Below, in pieces: positions 1 through 10,762 of a stretch of 64,000 nucleotides of DNA. How positions within the stretch are numbered: the stretch's first letter is position 1; each line of letters starts with the position of its first letter. Position numbers and translations under genes: made by a program. Below the pieces are notes generated by a model that searched no databases, was not told where the DNA came from, and saw only the letters and a program-made list of their open reading frames with translations. The DNA is from Paraglaciecola psychrophila 170 (GTDB lineage Bacteria > Pseudomonadota > Gammaproteobacteria > Enterobacterales > Alteromonadaceae): assembly GCF_000347635.1 (NCBI RefSeq), contig NC_020514.1:930001-994000 (forward strand), written 5' to 3'.

Positions 1-626
1 CTCTGATAGCTGAAATGAATGTATTAAAAACGCAGATGCGCGCGCTCGAAGTAAGGGCACCTTTTGATGGTTTATTGGGATTACGTCAAGTCAGTGTTGG
101 GGCGTTAGTTCGACCCGGTGATGCCATCACTACCTTGGATGATTTATCTATTATCAAAGTTGATTTTAATATTGCCGAGGTGCATTTGCCTAGCTTGGCG
201 ATTGGTCAAAATATTCGAGCAACATCCATTGCCTATCCTGATGAAATATTCGAAGGCAAGATAGTCAGCATAGGCTCTAGGGTTGATCCTGCTACACGCG
301 CAATTCAAATTCGTGCAAATATTAACAACCAAGATTTTAAATTACGTCCGGGTATGCTATTACAGATTAACTTGCAGAAGAAGATGCTGACTACTTTGAT
401 TCTTCCAGAAGCTAGCTTAGTACCAGTCGAGGATAAACATTTTGTGTTTGTAGTTAACGATGCAGAAGTCACCAGAAAACAGGTGAAAATTGGCCTGCGT
501 AAACCGGGTAAAGTACAAATTATTTCGGGTTTAAACGAGGGGGAGCTGGTGGTGATTGAAGGAGCATTAAAATTAAGAGATGGCTCAAAAGTCAAAATTC
601 TTAATATTGATGAGATAGAGGGGTAA
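1..626 (+). CDS. RND efflux periplasmic adaptor (membrane fusion protein), 3' part
   Basis: C-terminal portion of a membrane fusion protein linking an inner-membrane RND pump to an outer-membrane channel. The frame is open to the left edge of the window, so the true start lies outside and the ATG at 15 is internal. The visible part shows the lipoyl-like return strand (VRAPFDGLLG), the beta-barrel domain and the membrane-proximal domain ending near GALKLRDGSKV. It stops 3 bases before the RND pump, so the two are surely co-transcribed. Substrate cannot be told from sequence; multidrug export is the family role. Confidence 0.9.
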   Translation, partial: LIAEMNVLKTQMRALEVRAPFDGLLGLRQVSVGALVRPGDAITTLDDLSIIKVDFNIAEVHLPSLAIGQNIRATSIAYPDEIFEGKIVSIGSRVDPATRAIQIRANINNQDFKLRPGMLLQINLQKKMLTTLILPEASLVPVEDKHFVFVVNDAEVTRKQVKIGLRKPGKVQIISGLNEGELVVIEGALKLRDGSKVKILNIDEIEG

Positions 627-629
627 GCC

Positions 630-3600
630 ATGTTTCTTTCAGATATATCGGTTAAACGCCCAGTTTTTGCATCAGTTGTGAATTTGTTACTTGTGGTCTT
701 TGGCATCGTTTCTATTAGTTTATTATCGTTGCGAGAATATCCTGATATCGACCCCCCAATCGTTTCAATCAACACTAATTACCCAGGTGCTTCAGCCTCG
801 ATTGTAGAAACACGTATCACACAGTTAATTGAAGAACGTATTAGTGGTATCGAAGGCATTAAAAATATTGAGTCAAGTAGTCGCAATGGGCGTTCATCTA
901 TCAGTATTGAGTTTGACCTATCCAGAGATATTGATGCCGCATCGAACGATGTGCGCGAGAGAGTAAGCCGAGTACTCAACAATCTGCCTGATCAAGCAGA
1001 ACCCCCTGAGGTGTCCAAGTCTAATTCAGACGAAGACGTTATCGTTTGGTACAACTTACGCAGCGACAACTTATCTGTGATGGAATTAACAGACTATGCA
1101 GATAGATTTGTAGTTGACCGTTTATCGGTTGCAGAAGGTGTTGCACGTGTGCAATTAGGCGGTGGTCGAAAATACGCTATGAAGGTGTGGTTAGATAGAA
1201 ACGCTATGGCTGCCAGAGATATTACCGTAACTGATATCGAGAATGTTATACGCTCTGAGAATGTCGAATTACCTGCAGGTGAAGTGGAATCTATCGACCG
1301 GGATTTCGAAGTACGAGTAGCAAGAAGTTTTCTTACTCCAGAAGATTTTTCTAATCTAACCATTAAAGCCAGTGCTGATGGTTACTTAGTTAAATTAAAA
1401 GAAGTGGCACGAGTTGAATTAGGTGCGGAGGACGACGAGACCGAGTTTCGTGGTGGCGGAGTAAATATGATTGGTTTAGGTATTGTTAAACAATCAAAGG
1501 CAAATACCCTCGAAGTGGCCAGAGCGGCAAAAGCTGCCATTCAACTTATCGAGCAGACTCTGCCAGACAATATTTTTATTGTTCCAAGTTATGATTCTTC
1601 GGTGTTTATTGAAGCGTCTATAAATGAGGTATATGAAACATTAGCTATTGCTATCTTGATGGTGGTATTAGTTATTTATGTGTTTTTAGGCAATATTCGA
1701 GCGACGCTAATTCCTGCCGTTACTGTGCCCGTATCTTTGGTTTCCGCTTTTATCGTCATGTACGCCTTGGGATTTTCGATTAACTTACTCACATTGCTAG
1801 CGATGGTTTTAGCTATTGGGTTAGTGGTTGACGACGCCATAGTGGTGTTGGAAAACATTTCTAGGCGAATAGAAATGGGTGAACCACCAATTTTAGCAGC
1901 CTATCGAGGGGCAAGAGAAGTGGGGTTTGCGGTAATCGCTACCACTTTAGTCTTAATTTCTGTGTTTGTTCCCTTGGTATTCTTACAAGGTAATATTGGT
2001 CGACTGTTTACAGAATTTGCTTTGGCTATTGCAGCAGCAGTAGCCTTTTCTAGTGTGACTGCCTTAACTTTATCACCCATGATGTGCTCTAAGTTATTGA
2101 AAAAACGCTCAAAGCCTTCGGGATTTGCGCATTGGGTGGATAATAAGTTTAGAAAAATTGAACAAGGTTACTTCACCGGTTTAGGTACAACCTTACATCA
2201 ACCCTGGTTAATGAGTTTACTGGTGATTGGTAGCATAGTGGCTTTATTTAAATTGATTCAAATATTACCCGGTGAGTTTGTACCCAAAGAAGACAGAGGC
2301 AATTTTTTTATACTGATGCAAAGTGCCGAAGGGTCAAGTTTTGAAAGCAATGCTGCTAATTTGAAAAAGATTGAGAGTATATTACTGCCCTATACAGAAA
2401 CAGGTGAAGCTGATCGTATCATCGTGCGTACCCCAGGTTTTGGTGGCAATGCCGGTATTGCCATAGTCGGAACACCTATTGGTCCAGAGAAGAAGGGATC
2501 GACCTTTGATTTGATGGACGAAATTAGCGGAAAGTTGGTTAATATTCCTGACGTTACCGCTTTTGCTGTAATGCGCAGTGGGATTGGAGGGCGAGGATTA
2601 GGCCGACCGGTGCAATTTGTGTTGCAGGGTAATACCTATGAAGAGTTAGTAGAGTGGCGAGACATTGTATTAACTAAGGCGAGAGAGAACCCTAATTTGA
2701 TCCGAATCGATTCTGATTATAAAGAAACGTGGCCACAATTATTGGTGAACATAGATAAGAACCGAGCCGCAGATTTAGGGGTGTCTATAAGTGATATAGG
2801 TCGAACACTTGAGACTATGTTAGGTCAAAGACGGGTTTCGACTTTTCTTGATAAAGGTCAAGAATATGATGTGATCATGGAAGGCTGGGAAGAGGATTAT
2901 CGCAGCCCTTCGAGCATTGAAAATATTTATGTTCGCTCGTCTCAGTCTAATCAATTGATCCCTTTAGATAACTTATTGACTGTGGGTGAAAATGCCACCT
3001 CATCGAGGCTTAATCGATACAATCGAATGCGTAGTATTACTATCAGTGCCAACCTCGCTGACGGTTACACAGTAGGTGAAGCATTAGATTATTTACGTAA
3101 TATTGTGGACACCGAACTACCTGCTGAAGTAGCTATAGATTATAAAGGTGAGTCGCAGCAGTATCAGGACTCAGGCAGCTCAATTTTGTTTATCTTTGTT
3201 TTAGCTCTAGCTATCACCTATTTGGTTTTAGCCGCTCAATTTGAAAATTGGATCCAGCCACTGGTGATTATGTTAACTGTGCCTTTGGCTTTAGTTGGTG
3301 CCTTTATAGGGTTGTATTTTTCAGATATGACTTTAAATATATACAGTCAGATTGGTTTGGTGATGTTGATCGGCTTAGCCGCTAAGAACGGTATTTTAAT
3401 TGTTGAGTTTGCTAATCAGCTACGGGACGCGGGAGTAGAGTTTGAAAAGGCGTTACGTCAAGCCGCTACTCAAAGATTGCGACCCATAGTAATGACAGGC
3501 TTTACAACTATATTTAGTTCATTACCTCTGGTTTTAGCTACAGGAGCAGGGGCTGAGAGCAGAACAGTGATTGGCATGGTGATATTTGCCGGTGTGACAG

Positions 3601-3743
3601 TTTCGGCTTTTCTAACCTTGTATGTTGTGCCTACTGCTTATTATTTATTGGCTAGAAATACAGGTTCACCCAATGCAAGAGCGCAAATGATAGCCAGTTT
3701 AGAAAAGACTATCGAATATAAGAAAGGTGATTTGGATATTTGA
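630..3743 (+). CDS. RND multidrug efflux pump, HAE1 (AcrB-like) family
   Basis: Inner-membrane proton-driven exporter of 1037 aa, the usual size for the AcrB/MexB family. TM1 lies at about residues 10-30. The TM4 motif VVDDAIVVLEN carries the paired proton-relay aspartates at about 401-402. The TM10 lysine is in GLAAKNGILIVEF at about 919. Two periplasmic porter/docking halves follow TM1 and TM7 as expected. It forms an operon with the adaptor just upstream, and an intrinsic terminator lies about 90 bases downstream. No outer-membrane channel gene is adjacent, so a TolC-like partner encoded elsewhere is inferred. Substrate unknown. Confidence 0.95.
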   Translation: MFLSDISVKRPVFASVVNLLLVVFGIVSISLLSLREYPDIDPPIVSINTNYPGASASIVETRITQLIEERISGIEGIKNIESSSRNGRSSISIEFDLSRDIDAASNDVRERVSRVLNNLPDQAEPPEVSKSNSDEDVIVWYNLRSDNLSVMELTDYADRFVVDRLSVAEGVARVQLGGGRKYAMKVWLDRNAMAARDITVTDIENVIRSENVELPAGEVESIDRDFEVRVARSFLTPEDFSNLTIKASADGYLVKLKEVARVELGAEDDETEFRGGGVNMIGLGIVKQSKANTLEVARAAKAAIQLIEQTLPDNIFIVPSYDSSVFIEASINEVYETLAIAILMVVLVIYVFLGNIRATLIPAVTVPVSLVSAFIVMYALGFSINLLTLLAMVLAIGLVVDDAIVVLENISRRIEMGEPPILAAYRGAREVGFAVIATTLVLISVFVPLVFLQGNIGRLFTEFALAIAAAVAFSSVTALTLSPMMCSKLLKKRSKPSGFAHWVDNKFRKIEQGYFTGLGTTLHQPWLMSLLVIGSIVALFKLIQILPGEFVPKEDRGNFFILMQSAEGSSFESNAANLKKIESILLPYTETGEADRIIVRTPGFGGNAGIAIVGTPIGPEKKGSTFDLMDEISGKLVNIPDVTAFAVMRSGIGGRGLGRPVQFVLQGNTYEELVEWRDIVLTKARENPNLIRIDSDYKETWPQLLVNIDKNRAADLGVSISDIGRTLETMLGQRRVSTFLDKGQEYDVIMEGWEEDYRSPSSIENIYVRSSQSNQLIPLDNLLTVGENATSSRLNRYNRMRSITISANLADGYTVGEALDYLRNIVDTELPAEVAIDYKGESQQYQDSGSSILFIFVLALAITYLVLAAQFENWIQPLVIMLTVPLALVGAFIGLYFSDMTLNIYSQIGLVMLIGLAAKNGILIVEFANQLRDAGVEFEKALRQAATQRLRPIVMTGFTTIFSSLPLVLATGAGAESRTVIGMVIFAGVTVSAFLTLYVVPTAYYLLARNTGSPNARAQMIASLEKTIEYKKGDLDI

Positions 3744-3831
3744 TCTCGATTTCTAAAAACGAAGCCTAGCTTGTGAGGAACAGCGACGCTTCGGAGTATA
3801 ATTAGTAATTTTTTGAGTGAAATTAGAAACT

Positions 3832-3867
3832 AAAAAGCCCCTACAATATCAATTACAGGGGCTTTTT
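3832..3867. terminator. Bidirectional intrinsic terminator
   Basis: Perfect 11-bp stem, 3832-3842 with 3857-3867, with AAAAAGCCCCT as the left arm and a 14-base loop. The arms start and end in A5/T5, so it can work on both strands. It lies between the end of the RND operon (+) and the minus-strand envelope genes. Confidence 0.85.
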
Positions 3868-4006
3868 AGATTGTTATGATAACTTGCCAAAGAGGCTTTA
3901 TGGATAGCACAAAGGGCTTTGATAACGCGATTTACGTAGTACTTTGAGTTGGCGATTATACTAAGAAATAGTGATAAATTATCTAATCAATAACCAATTT
4001 CAATCA

Positions 4007-4474
4007 TTATAATTGTTTATCTATGCGCACCGAGCCATTGGATAAATAAATCATACGGATTTTGTCTTGTGTGTGAAACAACATTGATGGGTCAAAATCC
4101 TGAACCACCATGTATTCACCGTCATTATCGATGCTGATCATTAATTCAACTAGCTGAATAGTCACATGTTTGACTCGGGCATGGCTGTCATTAGCAATCG
4201 AACTACCTAACATGGCTCCCAATATAGTAGAAAGGGCTCGTCCGCTACCACTACCAAATTGATTCCCTATGCTGCCACCAATTAACGCACCACCAAAAGT
4301 TTTCCAGCCTTGATTACGATCTTGGGTTAATTCAGTTTCTGTGATTTGACGAGCTGAGGTGACCTTTCCAAATAAAACTTTATCAACTGGCACTGCTTGA
4401 TTGCGATTATAATCTGCTGTTGCTTGGGAAATATGCCCTGCCATTAAGATAAAACAAACTAACAGTGCTTTCAT
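4007..4474 (-). CDS. Glycine-zipper secreted/outer-membrane protein (SlyB-like)
   Basis: 155 aa. N-terminal signal peptide of about 20 residues ending at an ATA-D type cleavage site. A glycine-zipper segment around residues 60-95 (GGALIGGSIGNQFG, then LGAMLGSSIA) matches the SlyB/Rick_17kDa-type glycine-zipper module that inserts in the outer membrane. Unlike classical SlyB there is no cysteine at a lipobox position; the only early cysteine is residue 7, inside the hydrophobic core. It lies upstream, in transcription order downstream, of lpoB and may belong to the same minus-strand envelope set. Role inferred only: envelope integrity. Confidence 0.75.
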   Translation of the reverse strand: MKALLVCFILMAGHISQATADYNRNQAVPVDKVLFGKVTSARQITETELTQDRNQGWKTFGGALIGGSIGNQFGSGSGRALSTILGAMLGSSIANDSHARVKHVTIQLVELMISIDNDGEYMVVQDFDPSMLFHTQDKIRMIYLSNGSVRIDKQL

Positions 4475-4530
4475 GGTTGTACCCTCATTATTAGTCTAAT
4501 GTTTATAAAATGCTGAGTAGGGGCCTTAAC

Positions 4531-5133
4531 CTACCAGCCTAATAATTTTTTACTGCTGGTCTTACGTATTTCAGTTTCATCCGCCCACTCTACCAAGCCA
4601 CTTTCTAGGTCCATTAAGCGCATGGTGAACTTGTAATACACATCTGATTTATCATTATTTGTTTTCACAATACTGGCTAGATTTCCATACAACATATATT
4701 CAGCGCCAACTTGCTTACCAAATTGAACCGCTTTGTTTGGGTTGACTAAATCACCTTCATTTTGATAGTTAAGCTGCTCACGCACGGCTGTCACTTTAGT
4801 CATGTCTACAAAGCGAAACTTGCCAGAGCGTAACAATTGGGTTGATATTGAATCAGTTAGCGATTCGGTATCAATATGTTCACTCGTTTTATTCTTAACC
4901 GTATCAACAAACACTATGGGGCGTTTATTAGCGGTCATGGTGCCAACGACTGGTGACTGTATCAATGACTCTGTCATCTGATCTGCAATTTTTTGTAAAT
5001 CTGTAGACCCAAAGTTTATATCTGTGGTTTCAACTGCGCTAGCATCACCATAACTAACCACTGTCTTATTGGCACAACCAGCCAATAAACTTATTGATAA
5101 GCCCATGGCACTCACTAATAGTAATTTTTTCAT
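4531..5133 (-). CDS. lpoB: Penicillin-binding protein activator LpoB
   Basis: 200-aa outer-membrane lipoprotein. The lipobox LLAGC puts the lipidated cysteine at residue 20. The body from ITDINFGSTDLQ-like sequence through LRSGKFRFVD and GAEYMLYGNLASI is the typical LpoB fold, which in enterobacteria reaches through the peptidoglycan to stimulate the bifunctional synthase PBP1b. Length is close to E. coli LpoB, but the proline-rich linker is short. Its neighbours, a COG3014-type lipoprotein upstream and a glycine-zipper protein downstream on the same strand, are a usual combination in marine gammaproteobacteria. Confidence 0.88.
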   Translation of the reverse strand: MKKLLLVSAMGLSISLLAGCANKTVVSYGDASAVETTDINFGSTDLQKIADQMTESLIQSPVVGTMTANKRPIVFVDTVKNKTSEHIDTESLTDSISTQLLRSGKFRFVDMTKVTAVREQLNYQNEGDLVNPNKAVQFGKQVGAEYMLYGNLASIVKTNNDKSDVYYKFTMRLMDLESGLVEWADETEIRKTSSKKLLGW

Positions 5134-5304
5134 AACTTATCCTTTTATTCATATTCTGTGGGGCTCTTTGTTTTTTATAAAACAAGCCACCTGTTTGTGA
5201 TCCTGCCTGCTTAAAATGTGGGCACTGAAGGGCTCGATATCAATGGCGACACAGTCGATTTTGATGTCTATTTTAAGTTATTTGCTGAAAATTAGTATGT
5301 CTTG

Positions 5305-6738
5305 TCATAGTTGTGTAAGTTTATGACTTTGAAAGTTTCCAATAGTTGTTAAATTTAACAAACTAATGCGTTTAGTCAGGATGTTTACTTCGATCAACTC
5401 CGTTTTACCCCCAATGTTAAGCTCTATTGCTTGTTGTCCAGGCGGTAAAGAGAGCCGTAATATTTGTACTTCATCGGGTAGGGTTAACCAACTACGTGTA
5501 TCTGCCTGTTCTGAGGCAACGTTGTATAAAACGGCCAAAATATTGCCAATGTCACCCCCTTGTTGGCTCATGGTATTACGAAGCTTTTCTTTGGCTACAA
5601 GACGCAGAGCTTGGCGTGTTAATAAGCTAGGCATTTGTTGTTGCAACTCTTTAGCTGCGAGCGATTGTAGTCTCACAATCTGTTCAGATGTATAGATTTG
5701 TCCCGCTAAATTAATGGTTAAGCTTGGATACTTAACAAGCGTTCCATTGTAAACCGGTAAAGCAAAACTAAAAAATCGGGGCTGATTAACGGCACTGAAT
5801 ATTGGTAGATTGAGAGACACTTCTTGTCTAGGGTTAATCGCACCGTTTTCAATCAAAATAACCAATTCCCCAGCGTTAGCCATTTTAGGTGCCTGATAAG
5901 CACCGTATTTAGCTGTCAATGCCGCAAGGTCAGCCGTCATATCGAGTTTGGTGGCCAGGCGTAGTACATCTTTTTGCAAGTAATGATTGTTTGGATAGAT
6001 TTCTAAGGCACGTTTGTAGTCAATGTAGGCATCATTGGGCTGCATTGCGGCCTCATATAATAAACCAGAAAGGTAAAAGGTATAAGCATTTTGAAAGCCA
6101 TTTTTAATATCACCAATCATTGCTGACATAGAGGGATACGCTTGATTAAAAGACTGTATATCAACGTTGATATCGCCTTTATCTAAGTCTTGCTGATGTG
6201 CTCTTAATGTTTTTTCTTGGACTAAGTTTGCGCGGCGTACTTCTACTAAAGCACCTTCAAGCCGGCCTAAGAACAAGTAATTTAAGGCTTGATAACTGTG
6301 TAACATCGTTTGTTCATAAGGTGGGATTTGGTAAGTAATCACATTGTCACTCGTCACTAAGGATGCCATATTGGCGGCGCCACGACTCAGCCTGAGTTTT
6401 GCTTTAGCTGCGTCTTCATCTAATACTTCCGTCACTAAGGCAAAGTCTTTGCGACTCTGCGTCCAGTCATTGGCTAGATAATATAAACGCGCTTTTTCAA
6501 GTAGATTTAGAGTGTAATTATTTCGATTGGCTTTTGCCCCAACAATTAATGCGGCAGCGGTTTTAAAATCACCTTTTAACTGAGCAGATCTAACATTTTC
6601 AAGTTGTGCAGCATAGTCAGAAAATAAATCTTTAAAACCCATACTAGCGCAGCCTGACAAACTCAAAGCTAAGTTGAACACGATCACAAGCTTTAATAGG
6701 AAATTAGGACGTAATAATGTAAAAACTGATAAACCCAT
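5305..6738 (-). CDS. COG3014-type TPR-like lipoprotein of unknown function
   Basis: 477 aa with a lipoprotein signal; the lipobox LSGC gives the lipidated cysteine at residue 30. The middle is helical and repeat-like (residues about 45-260, tetratricopeptide-like: ARLYYLANDW, QALNYLFLGRLEGALVEVRRAN, YEAAMQPNDAYIDYKRALEIYPNN). The C-terminal third is predicted to be beta-rich. This looks like the COG3014 family, which habitually lies next to lpoB, suggesting a peptidoglycan-synthesis role; that is inference. About 170 bases separate it from lpoB and I see no gene there. Confidence 0.75.
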   Translation of the reverse strand: MGLSVFTLLRPNFLLKLVIVFNLALSLSGCASMGFKDLFSDYAAQLENVRSAQLKGDFKTAAALIVGAKANRNNYTLNLLEKARLYYLANDWTQSRKDFALVTEVLDEDAAKAKLRLSRGAANMASLVTSDNVITYQIPPYEQTMLHSYQALNYLFLGRLEGALVEVRRANLVQEKTLRAHQQDLDKGDINVDIQSFNQAYPSMSAMIGDIKNGFQNAYTFYLSGLLYEAAMQPNDAYIDYKRALEIYPNNHYLQKDVLRLATKLDMTADLAALTAKYGAYQAPKMANAGELVILIENGAINPRQEVSLNLPIFSAVNQPRFFSFALPVYNGTLVKYPSLTINLAGQIYTSEQIVRLQSLAAKELQQQMPSLLTRQALRLVAKEKLRNTMSQQGGDIGNILAVLYNVASEQADTRSWLTLPDEVQILRLSLPPGQQAIELNIGGKTELIEVNILTKRISLLNLTTIGNFQSHKLTQL

Positions 6739-6832
6739 GAAAAGTGTAATCTTATAATTGGCGACAACAGACCAGATTGAGACAGCAAAGTAGCTAATTA
6801 ATTCGTTGGAAGAATATGGTTACTTAAATAAA

Positions 6833-6864
6833 AAAGCCCTAATAATATACATTATTAGGGCTTT
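6833..6864 (-). terminator. rpoD: Intrinsic terminator of rpoD / MMS operon
   Basis: Perfect 14-bp inverted repeat, 6833-6846 with 6851-6864, with a 4-base loop and an AAAGCCC base. On the minus strand it is followed by a T run, 20 to 50 bases after the rpoD stop codon. Confidence 0.9.
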
Positions 6865-6882
6865 CAATCATTTCTATACTAA

Positions 6883-8706
6883 TTAATCGTCTAAGAAACT
6901 TTTTAATTGCTCAGAGCGGCTTGGGTGACGCAATTTACGTAATGCTTTCGCTTCGATTTGACGAATACGCTCACGGGTTACATCAAACTGTTTACCTACT
7001 TCTTCAAGCGTATGATCGGTATTCATATCGATACCAAAGCGCATTCTCAGTACTTTTGCTTCACGAGCGGTCAAGCCAGCTAACACTTCTTGAGTTGCAT
7101 CCTTTAAGCTTCCACCTGTAGCAGAGTCCAAAGGCTGCGTAATAGTATCGTCTTGTATGAAATCACCTAAGTGTGAATCTTCGTCATCACCAATAGGCGT
7201 TTCCATTGAAATTGGTTCTTTAGCAATTTTCAAGACCTTACGAATTTTATCTTCGGGCATTAACATACGTTCTGACAATTCTTCAGGTGTTGGTTCTCTA
7301 CCCATCTCCTGGAGCATTTGACGGCTGATACGGTTAAGCTTGTTAATCGTTTCAATCATATGCACAGGAATACGGATAGTTCGTGCTTGGTCAGCAATCG
7401 AGCGAGTGATCGCCTGACGTATCCACCAGGTAGCATATGTTGAAAACTTATAACCACGACGGTATTCGAATTTATCTACTGCTTTCATCAAACCAATATT
7501 ACCTTCTTGGATAAGATCCAAGAACTGCAAACCACGGTTCGTATATTTTTTCGCAATAGAGATAACCAAACGTAAGTTAGCTTCAACCATTTCTTTTTTG
7601 GCACGACGAGCCTTGGCTTCACCAATCGACATGCGACGGTTGATATCTTTGATGTCGGCAATAATTAATCCGGTTTCATCTTCTACCGTATTCATTTTAC
7701 TGATTGCGCGCTCAAGTTCTTCTTGGTGCTCTCGCATTTCTTCTGCATAAGGCAATGAAGAGTTAAGTATCTTAAACAACCAAACTGTCGATGTTTCGTT
7801 GCCAGAAAATGCTTTAATGAAATCTTTTTTCGGCATTTTTGCTGTGATCACGCAGTGTTTCATCACTATGCGTTCTTGCACACGAATTCTGTCCATCATG
7901 CTACGCATGTTTTTAACCATACGGTCAAATTGCTTAGGCGTTAGTCTAAATTCCTTAAAGACTTCGCTAAGTTCATTAATTTGAACACGGGCTTCTTTGT
8001 GCGAACGGCCTTTTGCATCAATAACATCACGAGCTTTCTCGTATTGATGACGAAGTGCAGTGAATTTTTCACGTGCTAACTCAGGGTCTGGACCCGTGTC
8101 TTCTTCTTCTTCTTCTTCATCATCGCCATCTTCTTCTTTTAACTCTTTAGATGACAACTCAGAACCAACGTGAGTAGCTGTAGGCGCCACGTCTTGTTCG
8201 TTTGGATCAACAAAACCAATGATGATGTCGCTAAGCCTAATTTCTTCTGCTTCGAACATGTCCCATTGATCAAGTAAATGAGTGATAGCTTCAGGATATT
8301 CAGCGACAGAGCACTGAACCTGATTGATACCTTCTTCGATACGTTTAGCGATAACAATTTCGCCCTCACGGGTCAGAAGCTCAACAGTTCCCATTTCACG
8401 CATATACATGCGTACTGGGTCTGTTGTGCGGCCTATCTCACTTTCTACTGTAGCAAGAGCCGCAGCAGCAGCTTCAGCGGCTTCATCATCAGTATCGTTG
8501 TCTTGCATCAAGAGCTCATCTTTATCAGGAGCCCTTTCAAATACTTTGATGCCCATGTCGTTGATCATACGGATGATGTCTTCCATCTGATCTGAATCGA
8601 CAATATCTTGGGGAAGATGGTCGTTAACTTCCGCGAAAGTCAAATAGCCCTGTTCTTTACCCTTAGCAATGAGGAGTTTTATCTGCGACTGCTTGCTTTG
8701 CACCAT
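6883..8706 (-). CDS. rpoD: RNA polymerase primary sigma factor RpoD (sigma-70)
   Basis: Housekeeping sigma factor of 607 aa. Region 1.1 begins right after the start ([21 protein letters not shown]). An acidic stretch of D/E repeats follows in the non-conserved region. Region 2 contains [17 protein letters not shown] and region 4 ends with [20 protein letters not shown]. The start is placed at 8706, because E. coli RpoD begins M-E-Q-x-x-Q-S-Q and the 30 extra in-frame residues upstream resemble nothing in the family. Last gene of rpsU-yqeY-dnaG-rpoD, followed by an intrinsic terminator. Confidence 0.97.
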   Translation of the reverse strand: MVQSKQSQIKLLIAKGKEQGYLTFAEVNDHLPQDIVDSDQMEDIIRMINDMGIKVFERAPDKDELLMQDNDTDDEAAEAAAAALATVESEIGRTTDPVRMYMREMGTVELLTREGEIVIAKRIEEGINQVQCSVAEYPEAITHLLDQWDMFEAEEIRLSDIIIGFVDPNEQDVAPTATHVGSELSSKELKEEDGDDEEEEEEDTGPDPELAREKFTALRHQYEKARDVIDAKGRSHKEARVQINELSEVFKEFRLTPKQFDRMVKNMRSMMDRIRVQERIVMKHCVITAKMPKKDFIKAFSGNETSTVWLFKILNSSLPYAEEMREHQEELERAISKMNTVEDETGLIIADIKDINRRMSIGEAKARRAKKEMVEANLRLVISIAKKYTNRGLQFLDLIQEGNIGLMKAVDKFEYRRGYKFSTYATWWIRQAITRSIADQARTIRIPVHMIETINKLNRISRQMLQEMGREPTPEELSERMLMPEDKIRKVLKIAKEPISMETPIGDDEDSHLGDFIQDDTITQPLDSATGGSLKDATQEVLAGLTAREAKVLRMRFGIDMNTDHTLEEVGKQFDVTRERIRQIEAKALRKLRHPSRSEQLKSFLDD

Positions 8707-8869
8707 ATAACCTACGCTTCTCGAATTAGTTGAATATTCATGAAAACCTCTCTTCAGAGAGGATTTACGCTGTAACTTGCTTAACTGACCCAGCAAGTAC
8801 CCTGTAATTACTGCATTGTTAGCGAATTAGCCAGTATAGCAGATTCACTAAGCGTTGGGCTAGATGTTG

Positions 8870-8935
8870 GGTCATTTTTGTTCTTTTACAAGGTCACCTT
8901 TGTTCTTTTAAATGGTTACCTTTGTTCTTTTATGA
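8870..8935. repeat. Three tandem 22-bp units at the dnaG 3' end
   Basis: Units 8870-8891, 8892-8913 and 8914-8935 share the core TTTGTTCTTTTA preceded by GGTYA. The third unit contains the dnaG stop codon and the codons for its last residues KEQR. The other two lie in the dnaG-rpoD spacer. The pattern is a local tandem multiplication of the gene end. Confidence 0.85.
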
Positions 8936-10683
8936 GAATATTGAGTTCTTGTTTTTCTGCATCGGTTAGTTTGCTAACCCTTGACTTAGAAAACAACTCA
9001 TCCATGCGGCTCTGTAAATGCCAATCTAATAACTTGCCAAAACTGTCTTCAAACACCACTGCTTGGTTTTGTTCTGCATATTCCCACATCATTAACTTTG
9101 CTAATTGAGCCGTTTGTGGATGATCCCTAAAATGTTCTAAAACTTGTGCTGTATTAGCCAGTGGTTTGTTTAAGCAAAACTGATAAAGCTCAATCAACAT
9201 TGATATACCTGGTATTTCCACTGATACCAAGGGTGTTGGATCAGCGGCCTGACATTTTATCGCTAAACTAGGATCATCTAATAACAATCTAATCATCATT
9301 CTTACTGGAGATATTGTGCTCTTATTGGGAGTGTTGAAGTCTAATTTTTTAGGTGATTTTCTAAGATTTGCTTGTGCGACATCACGTTCATATTTATGTT
9401 TATTTTGGTCGCCCATATGATTACTTAAATCAGATAACAATATTTCTCGAATATTATCTCCAATTATTTGTTCAATTAGCGGCGTGGCTTCGGCTTTTAA
9501 AGCGGCTTTACCTTCATTGCTCCCAACGTGATGGCGTTGTAATAAGTTATCAAAAAAGAACTTAGACAAGGGAACCGCATCATTCTTTAAGTTTTCTTCA
9601 AAGGTTTCTTTGCCAATTTTACGCACCAATGTATCGGGATCTTCGCCATCGGGTAAAAACAGAAATTTCATTTCTATCCCATCTTTTAAATAAGGTAGAG
9701 CATTTTCTAAGGCACGCCAAGCGGCTTCTCTGCCTGCTCGGTCACCATCATAGCAACACACCACTTCACTTGTGGCACGAAATAACATTTGAATATGTTC
9801 TGGTGTAGTGGCTGTACCAAGTGATGCCACTGCGTAGTCGATACCAAATTGCCCAAGGGCTACAACATCCATATAGCCTTCGACAATCATCACTCGCGCC
9901 AAATTTCGATGAGCTTGTTTGGCTTGATAAAAGCCATATAGTTCATGACCTTTATGAAATATGCGCGTCTCGGGCGAGTTTAAATATTTGGGTCCGCCAT
10001 CTTCTAATACCCTACCACCAAAGCCAATAACGCGACCGCGTTTGTCACGAATAGGAAACATAATTCGGTCACGGAAGAAATCGAAGCGGCGTCTGTTATC
10101 ATTTTCGGTGATGAGCTTTAAGTCTAGCAACTGTTCTTGATAGACAGGGCTGACACCGAAGGTCTTAAGAACTGAGTCCCATTCAGGTGGTGCATAACCC
10201 ATATCAAAGGCTTTAACAATTTCGCCGCTGAGCCCGCGATTTTTTAAGTAATTGACGGCTTTGTCTTTATCAGGATGCACTCTAAGTTGTTGGGCGAAGT
10301 ATTTAGCTACTTTTTCCATTAACTCGTAATCGCTTTCTTTTTGTTGTTTTTGTTCAGCCGATGGAGGAGGAGCCCCACCTTTTTTCTCGAGGAACCTCAA
10401 TACTATGATATCGCGCTAATTCTTCAATGGCTTCTGGAAATTCTAGGCGGTCAAATTCCATCAAAAAAGAAATCACATTACCATGAGCACCACAACCAAA
10501 GCAGTGATAAAACTGTTTGTCTTGACTAACGGTGAAAGAAGGACTTTTTTCTTCATGAAAAGGGCAGCAAGCTTGATGATTACGGCCCGCTTTTTTAAGA
10601 CGCACGCGGCTGTCAATCAGTTCAACTATGTCTGAGCGAGCAATAATGTCATCAATAAACTCGCGGGGGATACGGCCAGACAT
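8916..10683 (-). CDS. dnaG: DNA primase DnaG, frame broken at a homopolymer
   Basis: Primase that makes RNA primers at the replication fork. The N-terminal zinc-binding domain (CPFHEEKSPSF, then YHCFGCGAHGN) is in one frame (start 10683). The TOPRIM catalytic core (IVEGYMDVVAL; CYDGDRAGREAA) and the DnaB-binding C-terminus are in another, joined near codon 100. The break coincides with a run of six A on the coding strand (10380-10385). Removing one A gives 588 aa, normal for DnaG (E. coli 581), and a smooth junction EVPREKGGA. dnaG is essential, so a sequencing or assembly error is the likeliest explanation. Programmed -1 slippage does not fit the frame. Confidence 0.9.
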
Positions 10684-10762
10684 TGTACCTTCTCAATTAA
10701 CAAAAACGGCTGAACATGATGCCATATAATTTGGCAAATTTAAATTTTATACAATAAAACAG

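Noticed and set aside
305..775. Minus-strand ORF of 156 codons across the adaptor/pump junction
   Set aside because: It is antisense to two clearly coding genes and has no recognisable domain.
3744..4006. Repeat or small gene between the RND operon and the glycine-zipper gene
   Set aside because: Apart from the terminator nothing coherent is seen.
8707..8796. Longer rpoD start at 8796
   Set aside because: The extra 30 residues are unlike sigma factors and the family start fits 8706.
10373..10400. Programmed -1 ribosomal frameshifting in dnaG at the A6-G heptamer
   Set aside because: The A-AAA-AAG heptamer is not in the zero frame needed for -1 slippage, and the required change is +1 (or -2). 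Six A is also short for efficient transcriptional slippage.
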